Shown: positions 38,983 to 50,752, numbered from the stretch's first letter. The stretch: 64,000 nucleotides of DNA from Trichomonas tenax (GCA_023091735.1 JALKBU010000071.1:1-64000); one strand, 5' to 3'. A program made the numbers and translations. Notes: a model not told the origin generated them from the sequence alone.

Positions 38983-41900
38983 ATGGACCCTCAACTTTCG
39001 GCATTTCTCGAGGAAGGAAATGTTGAAGGTGTTTGCAAAATGATTAGCGATGACAGATCATTGCTAGAGTCAAAGAATAGCAATGGATTCACGCCTTTAT
39101 TATTAGCAGTTAATTATGGAAATTTGGAACTTGTTCGTGCATTGGTGGATTTAGGTGCAAATGTTCAAGCGCTAGACCCAGAGACAGGTGAAAATAGCCT
39201 TCATATTGCTGCAAAAGGTGATTGCAAGACAATCATTAAGTATTTGTTAACACATGGTATAACAATTGAATGTAGAACATATAATGGATGCACACCACTT
39301 CACATTGCTGCAAATTATGGTAGTATTGGCTCAATCAGAAAATTAACAGCACTTGGAGCCGATATTAATGCTAAAAATGTAAATGGAATGTCTCCATTAC
39401 ACATCGCAGTTATCACAAACAAGAGGGAATCAATTCCAGTGCTTCTTGAAATTATCCTTCCTTCTCTTGATAAGGATAATTTCGGACAGACTGCACTTGA
39501 TCTTGCTAAAGAAAAATTTGGAAAAGATGATGAGCTTGTTTTATCAATTTCGGATTATGGAGAAGTCTGCTTTTTGTTCCCATATTTGACAGATAGTGAA
39601 CAGATGCTAAGAACTAAACTTGCAGAAACAGAACATAAAGGTGGAAAGTATCAGTTTCATCTCTTTAAAGAAGCCATTATCAACAAGAAAGTTGAGAATG
39701 TTAAAGTTCTTCTCGAAGAAGGTATTAATCCAAAGATTACAAACATTCTTGATCAACAAACGCCTCTTCACGTAGCTGCTGCTTGCGGCATTGTTCCAAT
39801 CATTCGTATGCTTATAGAAAATGACGCAAATATCGACACAATTGATAAATGGGGAAACACACCTCTGCACATTGCAAGTCAGAATTGCCAATATCAGGCA
39901 GTCGTTGAATTATTCACTAAAGGTGCCATGGTTAAGGAGAACAACAATGGAAATACTGCTATTGAGCTCTGTAGAGATGCTCCTGATGATCTCCCACAGA
40001 AGGCCAAGACAATGTCTTACTTAGTGACAAATATGGGATTTACTGTTGCTATGTCAAAACTCGAAAACTCTAAAGAGTTAATCAGCTTCTTGAAATCAAA
40101 TAAGAAGATCATCAAGAAGTGTGGTGAGCAGTTAATCTTTGAAGCAATCATCAAAGATAAGTCTGATGTTACAGACTTTTTGCTTTTGAACAGGGTTGAT
40201 TCAAATGTTAAAGATAAGGAAGGTAAAACGCCTTTAATTGTTTCCACAGAATTAAATCGAGTTGAAATTGCGAAGCAGCTTTTCGTTTATAGTGCAGATG
40301 CTAACATTGCTATAGAGTCTACAGGACAAACAGCTTTACACATTGCCGCAGAAAAGGGATACTTTGAGATCTTGAATCTTCTCCTTCAGCATAATGCTTC
40401 ATTAGTTGATGATGCCAATGGAATGTCAGCTTTAAGAATTGCTCAAATGAAGTTTGATGAGGGTGATAAATCGTATGAGAATATTGTCACAGCACTTAAC
40501 TTGGTCATCTATAGAGATAATCTCAAGACATCAATGTACAGTAGTGATGTTTTCAACAAGGAATTAAAGAATTCTCCTGGTGTTATTGAAACTTATGGAC
40601 CAAATCTTTTACGAGATGCGATCAAGAGGCATTATTTCGATGTCGTTAAAGTCCTTGTTAGCAACGGAGCAGATATCAACAAAAATGAGCAAGAAGGTGT
40701 CAATGCAACTCACGAAGCAGCAATGTCAGGAAGTAATGAGTTGATGTTGTATATGCTCGAAAACAATGGTGATTTGAATTTGAAAGAATATCATGGAAGA
40801 ACACCTTTGTTATGCGCTTGCACAACATGTTCAGCAAAAGTCATTAAGTTGCTAATTGAAAAGGGTGCTTCTTATGCAATTGATGATGAAGGATCAACAC
40901 CAATGCAACTTATTATTGACAGCGATGAGATGAACAAGACAGATGCTATGAACTTGATTTCTGATTTCACATTCGAAGCAGCCAAAACAAGATTACATGA
41001 AGAAACAAAGCTTGAAGAGATATTAGAGCAAAACAATTATCTCCTCAGAGACAAGGGTGGATATTTTATGCAGTGGGCAGTCAACAACAAAAGTTCTGAG
41101 ACAATCAACTTTTTGATCAGCCAAGGCGTTTCTATTTCAGAAAGAGATGACTCTGGGTCAACTGTTTTGATTACAGCGATTAAATCAGGCGATATGGACA
41201 TGGTGAGGATTCTTGTTGAGAGTAACTCTATCGTTGGTGTTCAAGATGTTGATGGAAGAACTCCTTTACATCATGCAGTTCTTGCAGACAACGTTGAAAT
41301 TGTCGACTATTTGATTGAAAATGGTGCTACGAACAGGAAAGATAATGCAGGCCGCACTCCTCTCGATATCGCCTCTCACAGAAATACTCGCAAGTCAAAG
41401 AAGATCTGTCAATCTATTCTCAGACTTAACGAGTATTTCAAGGAGATGGACGCTGTATTGAATTATCACATGTTCAAGGAAGTCTTCAAGAGATACAGAA
41501 CAAGATATGCTGTTCACTCAGCAATTCGTGCAATTTCATATAACTCTAAGGCTCACGTTGAGTATCTGATCAATCACGGAATGAAGCCAACAGCAAGAGA
41601 TGAAAGAGGAATGACACTTTTGCATTACTGTGTTCCTAAGTGCCTTGAGATCGCCAAATTATTAATTGAAAAAGGGGCAAATGTTAACTCCACAACAGAA
41701 GGAGGCTACACGCCATTGCATCTCGCTTGCAAGTTCCATGATACAGACGAATTCATTCACATGTTGATTGAAGAAGGAGCTGATATCAATGCAACAACTA
41801 AGAATAGTATCACTCCATTATTCCTTGCTATGAAGGTTGGAAACACAATAGCAATCAATTCTTTACTCAACAAAGATGCCGATCCAAACATCAGAACAGA

Positions 41901-42309
41901 AACAGATTTGGCACCACTTGATATCGCAGCAAGAAGGCACAACTCAGAGCTTATTGACATATTAGTTAATAAAGGTGCTGATGAAGTTTCTCTTGATGAA
42001 AGTAGAATGAAAGAACTTTCAATCAAAGAGATACAGAAACAGAGAATTAAGATGCGTAGAGCTCAAAAGGAAGCAGAGCAGAATGGTGAAAAGAAGACAG
42101 AAGATATAAAATCACAAGAAGGAGAGCCAAAATCAGCAGAAAACAAGTCATATGAAGAAAAGTCCATCGAAGACAAATCACCGAAGATAGAAGAGAAAAC
42201 ACCTAAGAAGGAAGATAAATCTCCAAATGAAGTCGAAAATCCAAAAGATGAGAAAGCTTCTCCAGAAAAGAAACAAACAAAATCACCAGAAAAGAAGAAA
42301 AATGAATGA
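38983..42309 (+). CDS. Large ankyrin-repeat protein (1108 aa)
   Basis: About 1030 residues of ankyrin repeats from near the N-terminus (MDPQLSAFLEEGNVEGVCKM), in three or four blocks separated by helical linkers such as YENIVTALNLVIYRDNLK and RLHEETKLEEILEQNNYLL. Repeats include NSLHIAAKGDCKTIIKYLL, TPLHIASQNCQYQAVVELF and TPLHHAVLADNVEIVDYLI. The last 75 residues are disordered and highly charged, with KSPEKK, EEKTPKKEDKSP and SPEKKQTKSPEKKKNE, a tail that could bind acidic partners, membrane or microtubules. No N-terminal DUF3447 domain is visible, so it belongs to another group than its divergent neighbour. No signal peptide or membrane segment. The function is probably scaffolding. Confidence 0.9.
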   Translation: MDPQLSAFLEEGNVEGVCKMISDDRSLLESKNSNGFTPLLLAVNYGNLELVRALVDLGANVQALDPETGENSLHIAAKGDCKTIIKYLLTHGITIECRTYNGCTPLHIAANYGSIGSIRKLTALGADINAKNVNGMSPLHIAVITNKRESIPVLLEIILPSLDKDNFGQTALDLAKEKFGKDDELVLSISDYGEVCFLFPYLTDSEQMLRTKLAETEHKGGKYQFHLFKEAIINKKVENVKVLLEEGINPKITNILDQQTPLHVAAACGIVPIIRMLIENDANIDTIDKWGNTPLHIASQNCQYQAVVELFTKGAMVKENNNGNTAIELCRDAPDDLPQKAKTMSYLVTNMGFTVAMSKLENSKELISFLKSNKKIIKKCGEQLIFEAIIKDKSDVTDFLLLNRVDSNVKDKEGKTPLIVSTELNRVEIAKQLFVYSADANIAIESTGQTALHIAAEKGYFEILNLLLQHNASLVDDANGMSALRIAQMKFDEGDKSYENIVTALNLVIYRDNLKTSMYSSDVFNKELKNSPGVIETYGPNLLRDAIKRHYFDVVKVLVSNGADINKNEQEGVNATHEAAMSGSNELMLYMLENNGDLNLKEYHGRTPLLCACTTCSAKVIKLLIEKGASYAIDDEGSTPMQLIIDSDEMNKTDAMNLISDFTFEAAKTRLHEETKLEEILEQNNYLLRDKGGYFMQWAVNNKSSETINFLISQGVSISERDDSGSTVLITAIKSGDMDMVRILVESNSIVGVQDVDGRTPLHHAVLADNVEIVDYLIENGATNRKDNAGRTPLDIASHRNTRKSKKICQSILRLNEYFKEMDAVLNYHMFKEVFKRYRTRYAVHSAIRAISYNSKAHVEYLINHGMKPTARDERGMTLLHYCVPKCLEIAKLLIEKGANVNSTTEGGYTPLHLACKFHDTDEFIHMLIEEGADINATTKNSITPLFLAMKVGNTIAINSLLNKDADPNIRTETDLAPLDIAARRHNSELIDILVNKGADEVSLDESRMKELSIKEIQKQRIKMRRAQKEAEQNGEKKTEDIKSQEGEPKSAENKSYEEKSIEDKSPKIEEKTPKKEDKSPNEVENPKDEKASPEKKQTKSPEKKKNE

Positions 42310-42459
42310 TCATAAATAGAATGTGTTCTTTGTGTTGTCTTTTGAATAATAAATAATTTTTTGTACATTAACACTTTATATATAAACAAAACGCGCAAAA
42401 TCAAAATTTAAGCAGATATGCAATGATATCTGCCTTAAATAATGAAATAATAAAAATAA

Positions 42460-42867
42460 TTATTCTGGAATTGGAGAATGTAGGGCGTTGTATGTCATTT
42501 TTGCGTATTCCTCGAGCTGATTAAGCGCATTTGTGTATGTTTCTATTGATAATTTAACCTTTTCCATTTCCATCAAATAAAAATCATGGCTAGAAAGTAT
42601 TTTCTTTTGCTTTTCTTGAGTTTCCAAGTTATCTAATATCTCTTGGTTCTCTTTTAGAAGCTTATTATATTCAGCAACAAGTTTTTTGCATTTTTCTGTA
42701 AGTTCGTCAACGCGAATTTGTGGAAAATTCTGGTCCACTGTCCACTGCATCTGTGGGGGAATCTGTGGCGGTGGAGCTTGTGGCATGTTTTCTTGCTCCA
42801 TGTAACCAAATCGCATCATTTTTTTTAATATTGGATGCAACCCCTGCATTATTATAAATTGTTGCAT
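42460..42867 (-). CDS. Small coiled-coil protein (135 aa)
   Basis: Starts at the ATG complementary to 42865-42867. The N-terminus is Met/Gln-rich, followed by a Pro-rich patch (PQAPPPQIPPQMQW, about 30-45) and one coiled coil of 75 residues (VDELTEKCKKLVAEYNKLLK onward), ending SPIPE. A Pro-rich segment ahead of a short coiled coil recalls small subunits of trafficking complexes such as Vps37, but the match is too weak to name it. Convergent with the large ankyrin gene, 150 bp apart. Confidence 0.6.
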   Translation of the reverse strand: MQQFIIMQGLHPILKKMMRFGYMEQENMPQAPPPQIPPQMQWTVDQNFPQIRVDELTEKCKKLVAEYNKLLKENQEILDNLETQEKQKKILSSHDFYLMEMEKVKLSIETYTNALNQLEEYAKMTYNALHSPIPE

Positions 42868-45780
42868 TTTCTTTTAACTTCGATTTTGGAGATCATTAAC
42901 CCAATAGCACTCTTCATCATTACAACACATTATTCTCTAGTTCATGAGCTTTTAAAAAACCATAGCAATATTCTGAAATAATCACATGTAAACAAGTTTT
43001 GAAGTTGATTTTATTTGCAGCATTTTTCATTTTGTAAAAAAGTTCGAATGATGAAAAATAAGCTTGCTACTGATATTTGATCTTGCAATTGATATATAGA
43101 AACCAACTCACGAAATTAAATAATATTATCAAACAATTTATGAGTCATGCCAATGTTATAATGAAAATATTGTAAATGCAAATTTAATTTGTTTAATGTT
43201 GCTTATTCTCTCAGAAATCCATCCAAATTCATGAATAATGAATATTTCAAATATTAAATTGAACTAACCAAGAATTGATGAGGAAAATTTATCAATTTAA
43301 AAGCAAATCTCAAAATTTTGGGTACATTTTTTTCTTGCCAGAACAGCTAATTTCCGGAGTATTTGTGCCAGAAATTAATCATTTTTGATGGTATTTATAT
43401 TTTTGGATAAATTATCGACTTCAGGTACTAATAAACACAAAAATTACATCAACAGTATAGAAGTATTCGATGCTTACCAGATCAAAGGAAATATAGTGTT
43501 GATGCATACACTATATTTCAAGATCGATCACCATTGATAATGACGCGCTTATTGGCCATTTTCTGGAACACATTGATGTTCTAGATGATGTGGCCAAGAA
43601 GTCCGTCATTTTCAATGATATTTGATACTCTGAATTATATCTATGCTTTCTAAGCTACTTTGCAGCATTTTATTGATTAGAATATGAATAAATAATCAAC
43701 AAAGATACTGCAAGCTTCAAATTGTCTGAAAAATGACCGAATCACGTGATTTCGTCTTATTTTGACAGAAACATCTATGTTTCAATCCATTTCATCCTTT
43801 TACATACATAAAAGAATAATATGGAATGGAAGACAATTGTTTATAGTCTTTTTAAATAAGTTTGATAATATTGAATATACTTTTTACATTTTTAGTAGTA
43901 AAAAGACAATATACAGCGTGCATGCATGAATAACGCACTACACAATATGATCTATAACATTAATATGGAAATAATCATTTTTAAAAACTTAATAAAAATG
44001 ACTAATTCTTCGTTAATTGAATAGGAAACATTTATTAAAATATGAACACATACTGAAAACACAATTTTGCATTTTTGACATTTTGATAAAATTACTTTAC
44101 ACTGTCAAAAATATTTATCATAAGAAGTTTTGTTATTTACACAGTTTCTGATGGACTTCTCTGCACAGAAAGAATATATATGAGTAGTAAATAATATATA
44201 CCAAACATAATCAAGATTTATTGAGTTTTGCTTGCATCGGGTATTATATATCAATAGAAATACACAAAATTGCATTTCCTATTATTTGAATGCTCCGTGG
44301 AAACAGTTTAACATCTTAAACACACAGAACGTCGATATTTCTTTTGTTTGCTTAAGGACGTGTTTTTGACGTTGTACAGAACCAATAAGCAGTATTCTAT
44401 TCATTTAGCATAAAGTAAAGTGTGGAGAACATGTTTGATGATATATTATGTCATATAAGTATTAGTCAAATCCAAATTAATTGGCGAAAAAATCAGGATT
44501 AACATACGCAACACCGTCACTTTTCAATCACAAAGAATGCACATTTTACAGTGATAGAAAGAGTATTTAGGCTCAAAATTTATACACAGTCAATGAAATA
44601 TCATGAGAAATAGTTATGAAGTGAAATATACACAATATCACACAAAAAAGTCATTAATCACATTTTGATTCCACTAATTTTTGAAAAAATACTCATTACA
44701 ATCACAAAACCTACATAAAATCATATTCTAACACCAGCAACATTATCAAATAAACGAGGATATTGAATTTGAAAAGAGTTGATTTCAATTTTCATTAATA
44801 CACTTCTAATAAACAATATATTACAGTATTACACTAATATATGCAATCACTAAACAATAATACCTACTATGCGCACACTTGTTATCAAATATTCAGCGCA
44901 ATTAAAATCCCTTTTTCTCATAAAGTTCAATATTATCACAAAACACATTAAAAATTTCATAATAAATTTATGTATGATTGATTTCTGAAACTATTCACAT
45001 ACATTCTTGAATAATGCAAATTTTATATTTATATACATATTAGACTCAATTAATTGCATGCTGCACAACACATATAAGCATATTATAACACATGTATGCC
45101 AATAAAATAAGAATGTATTAAGTTTTACTCGTTCATTGATAATTTTCTATAGTTTTATGACTTGTATACACCATAGATTGACAGAAGTAATCACTCATGT
45201 ATGCCAATAGCATTTACAACTATATTTGTGAATATTAAATATTTGATATAAAAAATTATCTATAATAATGCTTTATTTATACAGAAGAAACAAAGGCAAG
45301 GTAATGCAAAACTAATAAATGCATGTAAAATGATTAAAATTCCTTATAGGCAAACTTCAGATCTCGCAGCATATTAAATATGAGAAATAACTGTAGAAAA
45401 ATATATTATTTTTCGATGGCATACACATGCGTGCCGCATAAGATAGAGAACTGAACTTTAGGGCCAAAAAGAGTGTACGTTTATCAATTTTTGATATTAA
45501 ATATCGAGTATGATATTGAACAAATATCTCACCCTGGCTAAACATAAGCCAGTAATGAATAACATTGTACTCATACTGTGTAAATGCAGGTTTTCGAAAT
45601 TTCGAAATAATATTATTCGAACATTATTTCGTATTTACTTGTGCATTTGGTATTTAATGATGCGAGTGCTATGATTTGAATTGAGTTTTGTGCTCAATTC
45701 AATTTTTTGTGAAGATATCTTATTCGTGGAATGTGATGTGTGAAACTGTTGCATGCAGTGTATGCAGACTGACTGCAAAG
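42868..45780. other. Gene desert
   Basis: Nearly 3 kb of A/T-rich DNA with no coding frame I trust (45357-45545 looks random). It contains a perfect 11-bp inverted repeat, AAATATAGTGT / ACACTATATTT, at 43489-43499 and 43508-43518. Confidence 0.55.
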
Positions 45781-45787
45781 TTACCGT

Positions 45788-45828
45788 CCATCATTTTATG
45801 TTAGGTGAACTACCGCAGAAAATGATGG
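45788..45828. repeat. 10-bp inverted repeat CCATCATTTT / AAAATGATGG
   Basis: Perfect arms at 45788-45797 and 45819-45828, about 260 bp upstream of the coiled-coil gene start. Confidence 0.7.
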
Positions 45829-45882
45829 TGTAGCAAGTTACAATGAACTTACGTTTAAAAAAAATCGTCGGCATTCCCCGAC

Positions 45883-45973
45883 TTTAGACCTTGCCAGAAC
45901 GGGCCAGAACGATCATTTTTAATTCAATATCGATGTAAAATAACCGTCCGGGCTCGTTCTGGCAAAGTCTAAA
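45883..45973. repeat. 19-bp inverted repeat upstream of the QRICH2-like gene
   Basis: Arms TTTAGACCTTGCCAGAACG (45883-45901) and CGTTCTGGCAAAGTCTAAA (45955-45973) pair with one mismatch around a 53-base spacer. The left arm is followed by a second GCCAGAACG. It ends 112 bases before the ATG at 46086 and could be a small inverted-repeat element or a regulatory site. Confidence 0.75.
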
Positions 45974-46085
45974 AAAGCCCAAAATTTTGGTGAAATATAG
46001 ACACTGTACACAGTGAAATGATTAAATATCGCATTTTTGAAAAAATTTACCATAGGAGGTTTTTTTGCACGTTTTTTATTAAAAA

Positions 46086-49000
46086 ATGAATTCAGTTTCC
46101 CCTGAGAATGAATTCCAAGCTCAGCTCAGGGAAGCGCTGAATTTCAACGCAAAAGTGCAATCGAAGAATTTGCAGTCGTTTATGACTGAAATTTGTTCGA
46201 ATATTTCGAAATTACAACGCGAAGTGCAGAAATTAAACGTCGAAATCACTAAAAAAGCCGATGCCGAAACAACAACGAAAAACATAAACGATATAGACTC
46301 ACGAACATCGGGAAATAGCCAAATGATTTCAAGTATGCACAATACGCTTCAAGATATGAAAAATGATATGTCATTCCACTTCAGAAAGATATTATCGGAG
46401 TCAAATAAATACACAGAGCTGCTTTTGAATGATTTTAGACAAGAAGTTAATGATGAGAATGAAAAAACAATGATGAAAATTCGTGCTTCTGGTGCCAATC
46501 TTGATCTACTCAGTGGAAATACTTCGTCTGGCATCAGATCGACAACTTCTGTTCCAGTCATTCCTCCACCAACAGATAACGAACCTGAAGCTCCTGTTGT
46601 TGCTCAATCTTCACCATTAAAGGCTCCTTCACCAGCTCCTGCGAAAGAATACGCTGAGAAGGATTCACAGTTTCGTGCTCCATCGCTAGAAAAAGCGCCA
46701 GTAGGAAGCCAGACATCACTTCCAACACCACCAGAAAAAGGCTCAAGAACACCCTCAAGACAGCCAGTTTCCTTCGAGTTACCACCAGAAATCATGCAGA
46801 GACTCGACACTATCGATTTCCGCATGGCCGAAAATGATCACGAAATACAGCACCTCAGCAGCCAAGTTGAAGAAATCGAAGCACTCAAGAAACTTCTCGA
46901 AGAACAAAATGCAAAGTTTAATGATCAAAGTTTGAAACTCAACGAAGAACTCGAAAATCTTAAGGCAAGTCAAGCCCAGTATACGGAATTAGCATCTGGA
47001 CAGCTCTCTGTTCAACCATCTCTCAGCTCCATTAATGAAACAGACATTAAAGTTCCAGAGCCACAAATCAAACAGAAAGAAATTCCTGAAACACAAGTTC
47101 CAGAAGTCAAACCTAAGCAGGAAGCGGTTAACACACCACCAGCTGAGCAGCCAAGGCAAGAAACACCAAAGCAAGAGGCTTCGCAGCCACAACAAAGCTC
47201 AGATAATGATGAATTAACTCAGAAGCTTGCAAAGCAACAAGCACAAATGATGCAAATGATTAAGAACGCGAAGAATGATCAAATCGATTCAACAGAGTTA
47301 ATGGCACAAATCATGGATGCTGTTAGATTTGAAATTGAAATCAACTCACGCCAAAACAACGAGAAAATCGCAGCAAATCTTCGTAAAGCAGTCGACCTAA
47401 TCAACAACGACATCTCAGAACGCCAAGAGAAAACGCACGAGACAATTAAATCATACGATGAGAAATTGCTTGCTCTCCAGAAGAAAGCATCTGAGGACCT
47501 TAACAAGTTCACAAGTGCCTCTAACGCTGCGACATCAGAATTAAAGGACAGAACTGATCAGCTCCAAATGACTGTTGACACATTGAACGAGAAAGTTAAA
47601 TCAATGAGTGCGGCAGGAAAACTTGGTCCAAAGATTTCTACAATTCCAATCAAAGATGGAAAGGCGGATCTCACACTAATCCTCAATCAGCTTAGCAACG
47701 TCGTTCAAGCAATCACAGAACTTGACACAAGACTCGAGATCTGTGAGAAGGCAGGATCAGACATTTCCCAGGAGACAATCAAAGCCATGCGTTATATACT
47801 CAATGAACATGATGAACGTATCAATGGATTCGATTCCAACATCGTTGGCATTGAGATGAAGATCGGCAGCCTTGGTGATAGAATCAGCGAACTCAAGGGC
47901 AATGATCACACAGCTGATGAAGAGAGAAAGTTCAACCAGATACGTGAACTTATCGCAAACTTAGAAGACTCAACAAAGAGTCTACGCGATGGTTTGACAA
48001 AAGTCATTCAGGATAATGCATCAGATAGAGTTGCAAGCATGATGGCCAAGACTAAGTTGGAAGAGCACACTAAAGGATTAGACGAGGCACAGACAACAAT
48101 CGCACAACTCAAGGATGAAGCTGCTGGTTTGAGTTCGAGACTGAAGAAGGTTATATCTCTCATTCAGTCTATCAATACAGAGTTGTCTGAGAAACTCAAT
48201 AACACATCCAACACTGTTATGGTTCATACAGAGGATATAGAGAGACTGAAGAACATGTTGTCGAACACAGAAAAGAACTTCACAGCTGCTATTTCTGCGC
48301 AGAATGAACTTATCACTGCTAGAAATAATGAGCAAACAATACCAGCTTCTTCCAAGTCTCCTCGCAATCCATCACCACCGCCAGCAGTGACACCAACAAC
48401 AGAGCTAAGGATTGAGCTCAGCGGCAAACAGAACACAGACGACGACGAGGAGATACCGCCAAAAACACCAGTTACACAAGTGGAGGACACTGCAACATCT
48501 CCACACATGGAGCTTCCAAATCCACAAAATTGGGTTGAACGTCCTCTCGAAAAGAGTCAATTGCCAAAGCTCAAGGCGCCAAAGCCAGGAGACAAGCGTA
48601 CAAGTGCTCGCGGCCTTCTCGGAACGGTTGACCAGAAGAAGTTCGAGGAAAGCACGCAGAAGGTTATGGGTATCGAAAACTCTATGTCTTCAGTCAAGAG
48701 TGCGCTTGATACACTTCGCACACAGACAAAGTCTCTCACAGACAACAAGGCAGACAAAGATGCTGTTCAGAGCTTGTTCGAGCAGCTGAAGTCTGCTCTT
48801 GCTGAAATGAATAACAGACTTGGCTCATTCAGGAGATTGCTCGGAACGAAGGTTGACGCTTCGGATCTCAACAATCTCAGGAAGGAGTTGCTTATCACTT
48901 ATCAGGCCCAGGGAGAGACTGCTGCAGGTACAGAAAACATCAGATGTCTTCTTTGTGGCCAGATCAGGAAGGGCGTAACTGGTGCAAACGATCAGAAGAT

Positions 49001-49241
49001 CGAAAGCCAGATTCAGACTCAGGTTCAGGAGAAAGTGCAGCAGATGAAGAACGATGTAGAAATCGTTCCTGCAGGGCCATTATTCTCTTCATCTGTTGCA
49101 GGTGGAGGTGAAGATGGCACGCCTGTTTACATATACACACAGAATGGAGAGATGTTCAAAGGTAGATCAATGGAGAGACAAAGAATTGTTCCTGCTGAAG
49201 GTCCAATTCTTCCTGAAGACAATCCACTCCCTAATTTGTAA
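46086..49241 (+). CDS. Coiled-coil protein with C-terminal DUF4795 (QRICH2-like), probable axonemal
   Basis: 1051 residues. Residues 1-130 are coiled coil. A Pro/Ser/Glu-rich linker occupies about 155-240, and another Pro/Gln-rich linker (KPKQEAVNTPPAEQPRQETP) follows near 340. Long coiled coils run from 380 to 760, with a further Pro-rich linker to about 830. The C-terminal 200 residues resemble the DUF4795 domain of QRICH2: NKADKDAVQSLFEQLKSALAE, then LGSFRRLLGTKVDASDLNNL and IRCLLCGQ, matching that family's 'fhCLsCdrpl' cysteine pair. QRICH2 is needed for sperm flagella in animals and is linked to axonemal structures, so a flagellar role fits a multiflagellate protist. The ATG at 46086 follows an A/T leader. 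The domain match is by eye. Confidence 0.75.
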   Translation: MNSVSPENEFQAQLREALNFNAKVQSKNLQSFMTEICSNISKLQREVQKLNVEITKKADAETTTKNINDIDSRTSGNSQMISSMHNTLQDMKNDMSFHFRKILSESNKYTELLLNDFRQEVNDENEKTMMKIRASGANLDLLSGNTSSGIRSTTSVPVIPPPTDNEPEAPVVAQSSPLKAPSPAPAKEYAEKDSQFRAPSLEKAPVGSQTSLPTPPEKGSRTPSRQPVSFELPPEIMQRLDTIDFRMAENDHEIQHLSSQVEEIEALKKLLEEQNAKFNDQSLKLNEELENLKASQAQYTELASGQLSVQPSLSSINETDIKVPEPQIKQKEIPETQVPEVKPKQEAVNTPPAEQPRQETPKQEASQPQQSSDNDELTQKLAKQQAQMMQMIKNAKNDQIDSTELMAQIMDAVRFEIEINSRQNNEKIAANLRKAVDLINNDISERQEKTHETIKSYDEKLLALQKKASEDLNKFTSASNAATSELKDRTDQLQMTVDTLNEKVKSMSAAGKLGPKISTIPIKDGKADLTLILNQLSNVVQAITELDTRLEICEKAGSDISQETIKAMRYILNEHDERINGFDSNIVGIEMKIGSLGDRISELKGNDHTADEERKFNQIRELIANLEDSTKSLRDGLTKVIQDNASDRVASMMAKTKLEEHTKGLDEAQTTIAQLKDEAAGLSSRLKKVISLIQSINTELSEKLNNTSNTVMVHTEDIERLKNMLSNTEKNFTAAISAQNELITARNNEQTIPASSKSPRNPSPPPAVTPTTELRIELSGKQNTDDDEEIPPKTPVTQVEDTATSPHMELPNPQNWVERPLEKSQLPKLKAPKPGDKRTSARGLLGTVDQKKFEESTQKVMGIENSMSSVKSALDTLRTQTKSLTDNKADKDAVQSLFEQLKSALAEMNNRLGSFRRLLGTKVDASDLNNLRKELLITYQAQGETAAGTENIRCLLCGQIRKGVTGANDQKIESQIQTQVQEKVQQMKNDVEIVPAGPLFSSSVAGGGEDGTPVYIYTQNGEMFKGRSMERQRIVPAEGPILPEDNPLPNL

Positions 49242-49794
49242 TTTTTTTTTATATTTGTAAAGTTTAGCATATAATACTCACTTTCTTATTTCATAACATA
49301 GCAAATTGCCTAAAGAACCAAATGATATCATGTTCTTAATTAGAAAATATATTTAAATAAAGCATCATTCAAAATATGATGTGCAACAGTGTGTATTTTA
49401 TCATGCTATAATATCAGATACTCGTCAAGATTATTGTGCTCCAATACAACATGTTGAAAGTAATAATAATGAAATTAAACTTCTCAAAATTAGAAATGAT
49501 TTATTCATTTATAACTATTAGAACTTTGTTGTAACATTGGTCTTTTCAAATATGAAATGAAGATATAATTCACATTCTTATAAAAGAGAAATATGGAATT
49601 ATATTGATGAGATATGAATTTGATTAAAATTGCATTAAAAGTTGAGAATATGCATCAGGTGATCGGTATAATTAATGGCTTTGGTATTGTATAAATATTG
49701 TTCAATTCAGAGTTTTGTTTTTGAACATTATTTTCATCGAAAATCATTTGGAATTCAAATATCATTTACAGGCAGATTTTTTTTCCCTTGAATT
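49242..49794. other. Gene-free 3' region
   Basis: A/T-rich, no gene or clear repeat seen. Confidence 0.5.
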
Positions 49795-50752
49795 TTTTTT
49801 CTCGTTTACTCTTTTGAGTTTTGCGATTTTTAACGAGTGACCCCCCTATAGATCAGATCTGATCTGATAAAACATTTACGTGCCTTTCTGGGGTTCTGTT
49901 AACAGTGGTATCAATAATATCTCCGCAAACAAAGACCAAGCCGCTAATCCAATATGATTTTGCTTAAACAAACACTATCTTGTATTGGAAGATGATGGAA
50001 ACCTTTCTCTTATCTATTGTAGGTATAACTGCATGTTAATAATATAGATGTAGCCTATATTAAATCTCAGAATTTATAAATATATTAACAAAATCAATTA
50101 TAATTAATACATTCATAAACAGTATGATTATAGATTATTATTTTAAGAATATGAGACTCTGTTTCTATCTTTTTAATAAAGCAATAATTTAACTTATTTA
50201 GTATTTCCATTTATTTTAATAAGAAATTGGTGCTTTTCAGGGGTTCTGAGTATGTGAATAGCATTTGTTTGTCTATTTAACTTGAGGATCTCAATGCCTC
50301 AATGAGATTTCAACAAATTTTGACATGTAAAATAACGAAAGTCATCATTTTTGACACTTATTATGTGATATTTGTCATGTAAAGTCGAAAATTTGATATG
50401 TAATTTTACCAATGAGCAAATTTTATGTGAATTTGAGATAGCATAACGGTATGTATGCTCGATGCATGAGCAAAGGAATGCCCTTTGACTCCTGCGCGTA
50501 GTGTATTTTTTCTTTTCTATTTTTTGATTTTTCTAGGGGAACTCTTGCAAAAATAAACGAGCGAACGCTATAATAGTTTCTGTTTGTAATCATATCATGA
50601 TTAAGTAATACTTTGCTAAGATCATGAAACAGGTTGCACCACTAGAATCAGCACCCAAAAAAGCAGGTAAATGTTTCATCAGATTCGTCCAGGAAAGGGG
50701 GTTACTCGTTAAAAATCGCAAAACTCAAAAAGGTCAACGAGAAAAAAGTGGA
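49795..50752. mobile_element. Candidate non-autonomous element with about 110-bp terminal inverted repeats
   Basis: The left end (49795-49905) and right end (50640-50752) are inverted copies. The best stretch reads CTCGTTAAAAATCGCAAAAC on the right arm and has its complement at about 49818-49843 on the left. The similarity continues inward through a G/C run and an AAACATTTAC(C/G)TGC block, with substitutions and small gaps. The outer edges end in poly-T / poly-A. The 730-bp centre has no gene. Target-site duplication is unclear. Confidence 0.6.

Noticed and set aside
46121..48789. Numerous open frames inside the QRICH2-like gene on both strands
   Set aside because: Low-complexity shadows of the coiled-coil coding sequence.
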